Positions 1 through 7,568 of a stretch of 14,549 bases of DNA are shown here, one piece after another. The translations under genes and the position numbers were made by a program. The stretch comes from an uncultured Roseiflexaceae bacterium. Lineage in GTDB: Bacteria; Chloroflexota; Chloroflexia; Chloroflexales; Roseiflexaceae. The stretch is from assembly GCA_903932805.1 (NCBI GenBank), contig CAIZHO010000581.1, forward strand, positions 1 to 14,549. Direction: 5' to 3'. How positions within the stretch are numbered: the stretch's first letter is position 1; each line of letters starts with the position of its first letter. The notes below the pieces were generated by a model that made no database searches, was not told where the DNA came from, and saw nothing but the letters and a program-made list of their open reading frames with translations.

Positions 1-180
1 ATCCTCGATGTGCTGGTGGCCAGCAATCTGGCTTCCTCCAAAAGCGAAGCTCGTCGACTCGTCGATGGTGGCGGCGTCAAAGTCAATGGCGAAAAGGTCG
101 CTGGCTATGACACCCTCGTAACACCCGTCGCCGTCATCCAAAAAGGTCGGCACTACGTGCGCATCACGGCTGCTTCGTAA
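1..180 (+). CDS. tyrS: Tyrosyl-tRNA synthetase, C-terminal fragment (S4 domain)
   Basis: The frame is open from base 1 and ends at TAA 178-180, so only the last 59 residues are visible. They match the S4-like RNA-binding domain that closes bacterial TyrRS: a Ser-Lys-Ser-Glu-Ala-Arg-Arg stretch (SSKSEARRLV), then a Gly-Gly turn with VNGEKV, then a GRHYVRI strand. In TyrRS this domain grips the long variable arm of tRNA-Tyr while the missing N-terminal Rossmann domain activates tyrosine. S4 domains also occur in small RNA-binding proteins and pseudouridine synthases, but the SSKSEARR...GGVKVNG spacing and the end of the protein right after the domain fit TyrRS best. A strong terminator follows, so the gene is the end of its transcription unit. 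Confidence 0.85.
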   Translation: MLDVLVASNLASSKSEARRLVDGGGVKVNGEKVAGYDTLVTPVAVIQKGRHYVRITAAS

Positions 181-202
181 TCATCACTACTGCACGCCAA
201 CG

Positions 203-234
203 CGCCACGTACACCGCTGTACGTGGCGTTTCTC
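203..234 (+). terminator. Rho-independent terminator of tyrS
   Basis: A perfect 11-bp inverted repeat (203-213 with 218-228) encloses a 4-base loop (CCGC) and is followed by TTTCT. It lies 22 bases after the tyrS stop codon. The stem is strong and the T-tract short but adequate. Confidence 0.85.
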
Positions 235-254
235 ATATAGTTTTCAGAGTGCTG

Positions 255-263
255 TGCTATGGT
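255..263 (+). promoter_or_regulatory. Candidate extended -10 promoter for the TlpA-like/DUF2085 unit
   Basis: TGC at 255-257 directly precedes TATGGT at 258-263, giving a TGn-TATnnT extended -10 element just after the tyrS terminator. No good -35 box lies 16-18 bases upstream (bases 235-241 read ATATAGT). The predicted transcript start is near 269-270, where an in-frame ATG also begins (270-272), so a leaderless mRNA is possible. Confidence 0.4.
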
Positions 264-293
264 AGCGCAATGTTCGTACACGGGGTATGCAGT

Positions 294-833
294 ATGCGAC
301 GGTTGCTTCTCGTCCTGTTCTTTACGCTCTGCAGTTGTACCGCCAAGCCGGCCACGGTCGTCCCCGCTGGTCTGCCAGCCAATATCAATGTCGATGCAAC
401 CTTGACTGCCGGCAACGACGGCATCTTGGCGGTGGGCCAACCGGCGCCGGCGTTCAGCTGGACGACCGCAGATGGCCAGACCGCAGACTTGGCTGCGTAT
501 CGTGGCAAGCGCGTGATCATCAATTTCTGGGCGACCTGGTGCGAGCCCTGCCGCGCCGAAATGCCCGCACTCAATGCATACCACGGTCGCGACGATGTCA
601 TCATCATCGGGATCAACAAAGGCCAAGACATCGCACTGCTGCCTCCGCTTGCAGCCGAACTCGGGCTTACCTTCCCCCTGATCAGTGATCCCGACGGCGA
701 TGTGAGCATTGCCTACAGTGCCCGCAACCTCCCTACCAGTGTGTTTGTTGATCGCACTGGGATGATTCGTGCAATATCGATTGGTGTCCTCACCCAAGAC
801 GCCTTGGCCCTACAATTGGAGCGCATCCCATGA
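294..833 (+). CDS. TlpA/ResA-family thioredoxin-like lipoprotein
   Basis: This 179-residue protein is a membrane-anchored thiol:disulfide oxidoreductase of the AhpC/TSA-redoxin (TlpA/ResA/DsbE) type. From the ATG at 294 the N-terminus is two arginines, a hydrophobic run (LLLVLFFTL) and a lipobox-like LCSC with Cys15 as likely lipidation site, so it should sit outside the membrane. The redox centre is WCEPC (Cys83, Cys86) after the INFWATW strand; the cis-proline is Pro147 in NLPTS. TlpA/ResA proteins usually keep apocytochrome c or copper-site thiols reduced, but no cytochrome-maturation gene is visible here, so the substrate is unknown. I chose 294 because it gives compact signal-peptide geometry and GGGG (282-285) sits 8 bases upstream; an in-frame ATG at 270 is the alternative. 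Its stop overlaps the next start. Confidence 0.85.
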   Translation: MRRLLLVLFFTLCSCTAKPATVVPAGLPANINVDATLTAGNDGILAVGQPAPAFSWTTADGQTADLAAYRGKRVIINFWATWCEPCRAEMPALNAYHGRDDVIIIGINKGQDIALLPPLAAELGLTFPLISDPDGDVSIAYSARNLPTSVFVDRTGMIRAISIGVLTQDALALQLERIP

Positions 834-1642
834 CCTTCCCCCCACGCCCTGCGTTGCAATATGTCGCAATCGGTGTCTATGTTGTCCTCTTGGCAGGCGT
901 CTTTTTGTTCCCTTCCGTACCCCTGCCCAGTTGGCCCGGCGGGACCGTCGCATGGAACATGTACGCTACCGTCCACGGGGTCTGCGCACAAATGCACAAC
1001 ACCATGATCGGCGGCATGCAATTACCGTTGTGCGCCCGCAACACAGGGATCTACGGGGCGATGACCATTAGTTTGCTGGCGATGTGGGCCCTTGGACGGA
1101 TCCGCACGCGTACCTTCCCACCCGTGTGGATGACCATCTTGTTGCTCATCCCCGTGTTGATCGTGGCGGTCGATGGGCTCAATTCGCTGTTTGTCGACCT
1201 CGAAATGCCGTCGCTGTACACCCCGCGCAACCAATTGCGTACACTGACGGGTGCCATGGCAGGTATCGCCATCGCGCCGTTTTTTGTGCCATTGTTCAAC
1301 CGCGTGCTCCGCTGCAACCCCAAAGAAACCCCCGTCATGGCCAATGCGGTCGATCTCATCGTGCTGTGGGGATTGGCATTTTGTTACAGCATGCTGGTCA
1401 TCATCGGACCCTCGTGGTCCTATTGGCCGATTGCCATTATTTCGTGGCTCGGGATCGTCGGGATTTTGCTCATCTCAAATGGCTTTGCCGTGGCGGTTGC
1501 ATTTGGCTATGACCAACGCGTCGCCCATGTGCGCGAACTCGCCGCACCAGTGTTGGTAGCCACTGCCATTACCATTGCCGAATTAGGGGTGATGTCGTGG
1601 TTACGCTTTGGGTTTGAGGTCAACGGGTTTTTTCAATCGTAG
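830..1642 (+). CDS. DUF2085 family multi-pass membrane protein
   Basis: A 270-residue hydrophobic protein with about seven predicted membrane segments (around residues 11-30, 76-95, 101-120, 138-158, 170-190, 194-222 and 236-255). The first loop carries the family signature: His49-x2-Cys52-x3-His56, then Cys68-Ala-Arg-Asn-Thr-Gly-Ile-Tyr-Gly, matching the conserved Cys/His and CxRxxGIYxG pattern of DUF2085. The function of this family is not established. Its ATG overlaps the stop of the thioredoxin-like gene (ATGA, 830-833), so the two are probably translationally coupled. A conserved Cys pair beside an exported thioredoxin suggests a redox partnership, but that is inference. The family call is fairly secure; the role is unknown. 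Confidence 0.75.
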   Translation: MTFPPRPALQYVAIGVYVVLLAGVFLFPSVPLPSWPGGTVAWNMYATVHGVCAQMHNTMIGGMQLPLCARNTGIYGAMTISLLAMWALGRIRTRTFPPVWMTILLLIPVLIVAVDGLNSLFVDLEMPSLYTPRNQLRTLTGAMAGIAIAPFFVPLFNRVLRCNPKETPVMANAVDLIVLWGLAFCYSMLVIIGPSWSYWPIAIISWLGIVGILLISNGFAVAVAFGYDQRVAHVRELAAPVLVATAITIAELGVMSWLRFGFEVNGFFQS

Positions 1643-1647
1643 TGTTT

Positions 1648-1718
1648 GGGCAGGGCGCGGCGTTCGCCTGTCGGTCCCCTCGTGTGCGCCTGCACAACGC
1701 CTGCCCGCCGCGTTTTCT
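1648..1718 (+). terminator. Probable terminator of the TlpA-like/DUF2085 unit
   Basis: CGCGGCG (1656-1662) pairs perfectly with CGCCGCG (1706-1712), followed by TTTTC. The 43-base interior holds a smaller hairpin (TGTGC/GCACA near 1684-1696). An alternative outer pairing is GGGCAG (1648-1653) with CTGCCC (1701-1706). The loop is long for a classical terminator, but the GC-rich 3' arm ends directly on the T run. It lies between two convergent genes. Confidence 0.5.
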
Positions 1719-2145
1719 AAATCATATATGAGGTGGCTGCCAACGCGTTCCGACGTTCGGTCAGCATGGCCAGGGTCGTCTGGCCGAGAACTGCACAGGC
1801 ACGCTGGCGTGCTTCGGCCCAGACTTCGCGCGCGACGACCGAGTCTGCAATGCTTGGATTACCGCCCTTGTCGCGTGCGTCATCGGTCCCTTCGAGCGCT
1901 TCGATGATTTCGAGCAACGTGATCTGACTGGCTGGGCGCGCCAGCCGATGGCCGCCTTGGCGACCACGCAAACTGTCGATCAAGCCTCCACGACGCAACA
2001 TAAGCATAATTTGACTGATGAAGTGCTCATCAATCTGCTGTCGCCGATGGATGTCACGCGCTTGTACCGGACCATCACCCCCGTTGACGGCGATATCAAT
2101 CATCGCCCGGATCCCGTATTCGACTTGGCTCGACATGCGCATCAT
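1717..2145 (-). CDS. Rrf2-family transcriptional regulator
   Basis: A 142-residue protein with the Rrf2 winged-helix pattern: N-terminal MSSQVEYGIRAM (family MRxSxxxxYAxRAL), a recognition-helix region ending in ISQIMLMLRRGGL, the wing SLRGRQGGHRLARP, and the dimer-helix start ITLLEIIEALEG. The wing motif RGxxGGxxLAR is diagnostic. IscR and NsrR, which belong to this family, bind an Fe-S cluster through three Cys near residues 90-105; here that region (about DARDKGGNPSIADSVV) has none, and the only Cys lies later (RQRACAVL). A cluster-free CymR-like mode is therefore more likely. The start may be Met2 (2142), which aligns with the family's MRxS. It is divergent from sqdB across 159 bp, so sqdB and its own gene are plausible targets. 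The effector is unknown. Confidence 0.85.
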   Translation of the reverse strand: MMRMSSQVEYGIRAMIDIAVNGGDGPVQARDIHRRQQIDEHFISQIMLMLRRGGLIDSLRGRQGGHRLARPASQITLLEIIEALEGTDDARDKGGNPSIADSVVAREVWAEARQRACAVLGQTTLAMLTERRNALAATSYMI

Positions 2146-2182
2146 AGACGTATACCCACTTAGACGACTAACTTACTCATGT

Positions 2183-2191
2183 ATTGTAGCA
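2183..2191 (-). promoter_or_regulatory. Candidate extended -10 promoter for the Rrf2 gene
   Basis: On the minus strand TGC followed by TACAAT occupies 2191 down to 2183, an extended -10 element about 38 bases from the Rrf2 start. No clear -35 box is present. Between it and the gene, TAGACG occurs twice in direct repeat (2145-2150 and 2161-2166), which could be part of an autoregulatory site; that is speculative. Confidence 0.4.
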
Positions 2192-2245
2192 TTCTTTGCA
2201 CGGCGCATTCCGCGCTCCGCCGTCGCACATCTGTGGCGGTGCTTG

Positions 2246-2251
2246 TATAGT
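2246..2251 (+). promoter_or_regulatory. Candidate -10 box for sqdB
   Basis: TATAGT at 2246-2251, the same -10 sequence as in the groES promoter, lies 53 bases before the sqdB start codon. The matching -35 region (around 2223-2228) is poor, as might be expected for an activator-dependent or weak promoter. Confidence 0.35.
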
Positions 2252-2253
2252 AG

Positions 2254-3468
<1,215 letters not shown>

Positions 3469-3502
3469 TCCCCTGCACCCACCCGCACACACACGCGCCG
3501 CG

Positions 3503-3533
3503 GAGTGCTAATATTTCATAAGAGTTAGCACTC
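3503..3533 (+). repeat. Inverted CIRCE half-sites (hairpin)
   Basis: GAGTGCTAA (3503-3511) and TTAGCACTC (3525-3533) are exact CIRCE half-sites in the reverse of the usual order, separated by 13 bases, forming a perfect 9-bp inverted repeat. The right arm is also the left half of the 27-bp CIRCE at 3525-3551. No matching left half lies 9 bases upstream of 3503, so the first copy is a solitary half-site. Confidence 0.7.
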
Positions 3534-3551
3534 GCACTCCCTGAGTGCGAG
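3525..3551 (+). promoter_or_regulatory. Upstream CIRCE element (HrcA operator), degenerate right half
   Basis: TTAGCACTC, nine spacer bases, then GAGTGCGAG. The left half is a perfect match to the CIRCE consensus (TTAGCACTC-N9-GAGTGCTAA), the spacing is exact, and the right half matches in its first six bases. It ends 7 bases before the -35 box of the groES promoter, a position where HrcA could hinder polymerase. HrcA itself is not encoded in this window. Confidence 0.7.
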
Positions 3552-3560
3552 TTTTCTCTT
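3531..3560 (+). terminator. Probable sqdB terminator overlapping CIRCE
   Basis: CTCGCACTC (3531-3539) and GAGTGCGAG (3543-3551) form a perfect 9-bp stem with a 3-base loop, followed directly by TTTTCTCTT. This has the form of an intrinsic terminator and is the only one between sqdB and groES. The departure of the CIRCE right half from consensus (GAG for TAA) is exactly what completes the stem. Confidence 0.65.
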
Positions 3561-3587
3561 GACAAGGGGTGGTGCTTTATCTATAGT
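3559..3587 (+). promoter_or_regulatory. Sigma-70-type promoter of groESL
   Basis: TTGACA (3559-3564), a 17-base spacer, and TATAGT (3582-3587) make a near-consensus housekeeping promoter. Transcription should begin near 3594, three bases before the CIRCE-like operator, so repression by HrcA would block initiation or early elongation. Confidence 0.88.
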
Positions 3588-3596
3588 TAAGTATGG

Positions 3597-3623
3597 TTAG
3601 CAGTTGAACTGTTTGACTGCTAA
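3597..3623 (+). promoter_or_regulatory. CIRCE-like operator with symmetric base change
   Basis: TTAGCAGTT, nine spacer bases, then GACTGCTAA: the exact 9-9-9 geometry of CIRCE, located just after the predicted transcript start and before groES. The seventh base of the left half is G instead of C and the symmetric base of the right half is C instead of G, so dyad symmetry is kept (TTAGCAGT/ACTGCTAA perfect over 8 bp). This is the position of classical HrcA operators. The spacer adds an inner palindrome, CAGTT-G-AACTG (3601-3611). Confidence 0.75.
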
Positions 3624-3640
3624 ATGTATGTATCGCAGAT

Positions 3641-3648
3641 GAGGGGAA
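3641..3648 (+). promoter_or_regulatory. Ribosome binding site that decides the groES start
   Basis: GAGGGGAA at 3641-3648 ends 8 bases before the ATG at 3657. In-frame ATGs at 3624 and 3639 lie at the CIRCE edge or overlap this site and lack their own Shine-Dalgarno sequence. Confidence 0.7.
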
Positions 3649-3656
3649 GCGTCACT

Positions 3657-3962
3657 ATGGCTGCAAACTTCCGCATCCGACCGCTGGCCGACCGGGTTGT
3701 TATCAAACCGGCAGAGCGCGAGGAAAAGACCAAGGGCGGCTTGTTCATCCCAGACACCGCCAGCAAAGAACGCCCCATGGAGGGCGAAATCGTCGCTGTC
3801 GGCGATGGTCGCCGCACGGACGAAGGTGCATTGGTACCGATGAGTGTTAAGGTCGGTGACAAGGTCCTGTTCGCCAAGTACAGCGGCACCGAGTACAAGG
3901 TCGACGACGTGGATTACCTCGTCTTGGCCGAAAAAGACATCCTCGGCGTCATCCAGGGTTAA
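3657..3962 (+). CDS. groES: Co-chaperonin GroES (Hsp10)
   Basis: The 101-residue protein has the family's usual length and all landmarks: FRIRPLADRVVIKP at the N-terminus (residues 5-18), the mobile loop EEKTKGGLFIPDTA whose GGLFI (27-31) docks on GroEL, the EGEIVAVGDG turn, the VKVGDKVLFAKYSGTE strand pair, and the C-terminal DYLVLAEKDILGVI. It forms the heptameric lid that closes the GroEL folding chamber in the cytoplasm. It is first in the operon, 35 bases before groEL. Control is by a near-consensus promoter with CIRCE-type sites on both sides, so heat-shock derepression through HrcA is expected. The start at 3657 is chosen over ATGs at 3624 and 3639 because of the well-placed GAGGGGAA and the family's normal N-terminus. 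Confidence 0.97.
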   Translation: MAANFRIRPLADRVVIKPAEREEKTKGGLFIPDTASKERPMEGEIVAVGDGRRTDEGALVPMSVKVGDKVLFAKYSGTEYKVDDVDYLVLAEKDILGVIQG

Positions 3963-3982
3963 TCCAACTACCAGTCTGATTT

Positions 3983-3988
3983 GAGGAG
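3983..3988 (+). promoter_or_regulatory. Ribosome binding site of groEL
   Basis: GAGGAG ends nine bases before the ATG at 3998, within the short groES-groEL gap. No promoter or terminator is visible in that gap. Confidence 0.75.
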
Positions 3989-3997
3989 TGGAAACAC

Positions 3998-5632
3998 ATG
4001 CCTAAGCAACTTTATTTCAACGAAGAGGCTCGTCGCGCCCTCAAGCGTGGTGTAGATGCCGTCGCTGACGCCGTCAAGACTACCTTGGGACCCCGCGGCC
4101 GCAACGTCGCCATCGACAAGAAGTTCGGCGCTCCGACCGTCACCCACGACGGTGTCACGGTCGCCAAAGAAATCGAACTCAAAGACCCATTCGAAAACAT
4201 GGGCGCACGTTTGTTGGTCGAAGTCGCCACCAAGACCAATGACATCGCCGGCGACGGTACCACCACCGCCACCGTCCTTGCCCAGGCCATCGTCACCGAA
4301 GGCCTCAAGATGGTCGCCGCTGGCGCCAACCCGATGATGATCCGCCGCGGTCTCGACCGTGGTGCCGAAGCCCTCATCGCCAAGCTCCGCGATATGGCAA
4401 CCCCCATCCGCGACCGCGCCGATATCGCCCACGTGGCATCCATCTCGGCCGCTGACCGCGAAATCGGCGAAATCATCGCCGAAGTGATGGAAAAAGTCGG
4501 CAAAGATGGCGTCATCACCGTCGAAGAGTCCAAGGGTATCGCCTTCGAAAAGGAATACACCGAGGGCATGCAGTTCGACCGTGGCTACATCTCGGCCTAC
4601 TTCGTCACCAACTCCGAGCGCATGGAAGCCGAGCTCGAGAGCCCATACATCCTCATCACCGACAAGAAGATCAGCGCCATCCAAGAGATCTTGCCGGTCC
4701 TCGAGAAGGCTCTCACCGTCACCAAGAACTTGGTCATCATCTCCGAAGACATCGACGGCGAAGCCTTGGCAACCCTGGTTGTCAACAAGCTCCGCGGTAC
4801 CGTCAACGTCCTCGGTGTCAAGGCTCCTGGCTTCGGCGATCGCCGTAAGGCCATGCTCCAAGACATCGCCATCCTCACCGGTGGTACGTTGATCTCCGAA
4901 GAAGTCGGCCGCAAGCTCGACTCCGCTACCATCGAAGATCTTGGTCGTGCCCGCCGTGTCGTTTCCGACAAGGACAACACCACCATCATCGAAGGCAACG
5001 GCAACGAGAAGGCCATCAAGGCCCGTATCGAGCAGATCCGCACCCAGATTGACTCGACCACCAGCGACTTCGACCGCGAAAAGCTGCAGGAGCGCTTGGC
5101 CAAGCTCGCCGGCGGCGTGGCGGTCCTCAAGGTCGGTGGTTCGACCGAGCCCGAGCTCAAAGAAAAGAAGCACCGCGTCGAAGACGCCCTCTCGACCGCT
5201 CGCGCAGCTGTCGAAGAAGGTATCGTCCCCGGCGGTGGTGTTGCCCTCATCAACGCGATTTCGGCTCTTGACAACGTCAAAGTCGGTCACGAAGACGAGA
5301 CCTACGGCATCCGCATCCTGCGCCGTGCGCTCGAAGAGCCAATGCGCATCTTGGCCCGCAATGCTGGTGAAGAAGGCTCCGTCATCATCGACGCAGTCCG
5401 CCGCATCCAGGCCGAGAAAAAGAACACCAACCTGGGCTACAACGTGATGAACGGCGAGTTCATCGACCTCGTCAAAGAAGGCATCATCGATCCGGTTAAG
5501 GTCACCCGCAGTGCCGTTCAGAACGCAATCTCGATTGCTGCCCTGATCCTCACCACCGAGGCCCTGATCGCCGATCTGCCCGAAGACAAGGCAGCTCCTA
5601 TGCCACAAGGCGGCGGCGGTATGGACTTCTAG
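3998..5632 (+). CDS. groEL: Chaperonin GroEL (Hsp60)
   Basis: A full-length 544-residue GroEL. It starts [20 protein letters not shown] and carries the ATP-binding [10 protein letters not shown] (28-37) and [11 protein letters not shown] with Asp86 (E. coli Asp87), the apical-domain stretch with [15 protein letters not shown], the hinge/ATPase segment [22 protein letters not shown], and a short glycine-rich tail ending GGGGMDF. It is the double-ring ATP-driven folding chamber that works with the GroES encoded upstream. The 35-base gap and lack of an internal promoter indicate one transcript with groES. Lysine is mostly AAG here, whereas dnaE in the same window mostly uses AAA, as expected for a highly expressed gene. 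A strong terminator follows. Confidence 0.98.
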   Translation: MPKQLYFNEEARRALKRGVDAVADAVKTTLGPRGRNVAIDKKFGAPTVTHDGVTVAKEIELKDPFENMGARLLVEVATKTNDIAGDGTTTATVLAQAIVTEGLKMVAAGANPMMIRRGLDRGAEALIAKLRDMATPIRDRADIAHVASISAADREIGEIIAEVMEKVGKDGVITVEESKGIAFEKEYTEGMQFDRGYISAYFVTNSERMEAELESPYILITDKKISAIQEILPVLEKALTVTKNLVIISEDIDGEALATLVVNKLRGTVNVLGVKAPGFGDRRKAMLQDIAILTGGTLISEEVGRKLDSATIEDLGRARRVVSDKDNTTIIEGNGNEKAIKARIEQIRTQIDSTTSDFDREKLQERLAKLAGGVAVLKVGGSTEPELKEKKHRVEDALSTARAAVEEGIVPGGGVALINAISALDNVKVGHEDETYGIRILRRALEEPMRILARNAGEEGSVIIDAVRRIQAEKKNTNLGYNVMNGEFIDLVKEGIIDPVKVTRSAVQNAISIAALILTTEALIADLPEDKAAPMPQGGGGMDF

Positions 5633-5651
5633 TCCATCCCCATCCCCACAG

Positions 5652-5690
5652 ACGCGGGTCGGTGCGATGCACCGACCCGCGTTTTTTGTT
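5652..5690 (+). terminator. Rho-independent terminator of groESL
   Basis: A perfect 14-bp stem (5652-5665 with 5669-5682), 3-base loop (GAT), then TTTTTGTT. It begins 20 bases after the groEL stop. The T-tract overlaps the putative -35 box of the next gene. Confidence 0.95.
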
Positions 5691-5713
5691 ACCCCGTCCT
5701 GATGCGGTATGAT
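5686..5713 (+). promoter_or_regulatory. Candidate promoter of the GT-C gene (leaderless)
   Basis: TTGTTA (5686-5691), a 16-base spacer and TATGAT (5708-5713). The expected start of transcription is about 5720, one base before the ATG at 5721, so the message may be leaderless. The upstream ATG at 5709 lies inside the -10 box and would not be transcribed. Confidence 0.55.
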
Positions 5714-5720
5714 ACTGCGT

Positions 5721-7568
5721 ATGCCACACATATCCGCAGAGGTCAGTATTCCATCCGCACACATCCGTCCATGGCTGGTTTTTTGGCTTTGCTGTGCCTT
5801 TTATATCCTCACTGCCAGTGGCCACACGTACGCCCCCGACGAAGAAACCATGATTGCCGTCAGTGAAGCACTCGTGCACACCCAATCCGTTGCCCTCCGT
5901 CATGCCGATGGGCAGCCGTGGTCTGCCTTACGCGACGGGATCAACTACGGTCGCTATGCCTCATACGGCATCCTCCCGTCCCTCCTGATTGTTCCCATCA
6001 GTGTCGTGGTCGCACTGTTTGCCGACCCTGGCACATTAGTCGCCACCGATGCACTGCGTCTGCTGGTGAGTTTCGTCAACGCACCCATCACCGCCGCCAC
6101 CATCGCCTGCCTCACCGTGTTGCTCAACCGCACCACGCTGCCCCGCTCAGGGCGGATTTGGACCATTGTCTGTGCGGCTGCCGGCGCTTGTCTATGGCCC
6201 TACGCCCGGTCGTTCTTTTCCGAGCCCCTCACCATGCTCCTCATCACCGCCAGCCTCGCGAGTGCGACCCGCCGACCGGTGAGCACCGCTAGCCTGTTCC
6301 TCGCGGTGCTCTGCGCAGGGTTGATCCTTCCCACGCGCATCGCCGCCGTCGTGGCCATCCCCATCCTCGCAACCGCCGTTGACTGGACCATCCCTGTGCG
6401 CCGCCGCACCCTCCTAATCGCATGCGCCGGCGTCATCCCCGGCATCGCCCTGTGGGGCACCTTCAATGTCCTGCGCTACGGCACCTTCTTTGCGACCGGC
6501 TACGGCACCGAATCGACCGCCTTCGACACACCCTTCCTGACCGGATTGACCGGCCTGCTCGTATCCGGCGGCAGTGGACTCATCTGGTATGCGCCATTCG
6601 TCATCTGGATCCCCGTCGGCGCACGCTATTGGTGGCGCCACGATCGCCGCATGCTGTCCAGCGCCCTGGGCCTTGTCCTGACCCATCTGCTCCTCTATGC
6701 ATCGTGGAGCGCATGGGATGGCGGCGGGGTGTGGGGGCCACGCTTCCTCGTGCCCATCATCCCCGCTGCGCTCCTCGTCGCCGCCGGCGTCTGGGCGACG
6801 CAATCGCGTATCGTTCGATCCGCGGCCCAACTCACCGTCCTACTGGGCATCGGCATCACCTTCCTCGGCGTCGCGGTGAATTTTTCGATTGATTCGAACC
6901 TCCCTGTCCCGCGCGAAATCCCCCCCATAGCCCACGCCCGCATCCTCTGGGATCGCCTGCGCAGCAGCACCGTACCAGCCCAGACCTGCCGCATCGAGAC
7001 GAACTGGCACCCCAGCGAGGCGACCGACGGGCACCTCTGGCAACGCAGCAATGGCGCCAGCACATTCCGCTGTCGCCTCGAATCGCTCAGCATCCTGCGC
7101 CTGCACCTCGACGATCGCCGCCCCGAACAAGCTGCTCCGTCCGCAATGCTCCTACAGGTGGGGGATGATGCCCAGTACCCCATCCCCACGGGCACCTTCC
7201 GACGCATCCAGCTGCTCAGTCGTCCCGGCATCCAACACTACACGCTCCGCAGCACACCCTGGAACGCCCGTTCCCTCGGTCTCAGTGACCGCGACGACGA
7301 CCTCGGACCGACCCTCCTCGACATTGGTGCAATCCCCGCACTGGCACGCCTCAGCGACGCCAGCATTGCCCCCATGCCCACGCAACCTATCCGGCGCTGG
7401 GCGTGGTACTACGAACCCACCAACCGCCATCCAGGCGATTGGTGGGTCTGGTATCTGCCGCACACGGCACTTGCTGACTGGTCTGCACTGTTGGTAGCCG
7501 GCTGGCTCGCCTGCGTGAGCATCTGTCTTGGTGCCGCGACGCAGGTATGGCGACGTTCGAACGACTAA
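5721..7568 (+). CDS. GT-C-type multi-pass membrane glycosyltransferase-like protein
   Basis: A 615-residue membrane protein with about ten hydrophobic segments in the first two thirds. The first (about residues 18-33) is followed by an Asp40-Glu41 pair in TYAPDEETM, placed like the acidic catalytic motif in the first external loop of GT-C enzymes (ArnT/PMT-like). Later, SAWDGGGVWGPRFLVPIIPA resembles the WxxWxGGxxxGPRY/F stretch of bacterial relatives. Residues about 385-585 form a soluble, probably external region, and a last membrane helix (about 585-607) precedes a basic tail. Such enzymes move sugar from a polyprenyl-phosphate carrier to lipid or protein on the outer face; donor and acceptor are unknown. 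The start is ATG 5721 rather than 5709, which is in the -10 box. The gene overlaps the next one tail to tail. Confidence 0.65.
   Translation: MPHISAEVSIPSAHIRPWLVFWLCCAFYILTASGHTYAPDEETMIAVSEALVHTQSVALRHADGQPWSALRDGINYGRYASYGILPSLLIVPISVVVALFADPGTLVATDALRLLVSFVNAPITAATIACLTVLLNRTTLPRSGRIWTIVCAAAGACLWPYARSFFSEPLTMLLITASLASATRRPVSTASLFLAVLCAGLILPTRIAAVVAIPILATAVDWTIPVRRRTLLIACAGVIPGIALWGTFNVLRYGTFFATGYGTESTAFDTPFLTGLTGLLVSGGSGLIWYAPFVIWIPVGARYWWRHDRRMLSSALGLVLTHLLLYASWSAWDGGGVWGPRFLVPIIPAALLVAAGVWATQSRIVRSAAQLTVLLGIGITFLGVAVNFSIDSNLPVPREIPPIAHARILWDRLRSSTVPAQTCRIETNWHPSEATDGHLWQRSNGASTFRCRLESLSILRLHLDDRRPEQAAPSAMLLQVGDDAQYPIPTGTFRRIQLLSRPGIQHYTLRSTPWNARSLGLSDRDDDLGPTLLDIGAIPALARLSDASIAPMPTQPIRRWAWYYEPTNRHPGDWWVWYLPHTALADWSALLVAGWLACVSICLGAATQVWRRSND

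Noticed and set aside
3968..5764. Minus-strand open frame of 598 codons opposite groEL
   Set aside because: It is the exact antisense of a certain groEL gene. Strong codon bias (C/G third positions, few TTA/CTA/TCA codons) removes stops from the opposite strand. The product is a low-complexity Asp/Gly/Val-rich sequence without domains.
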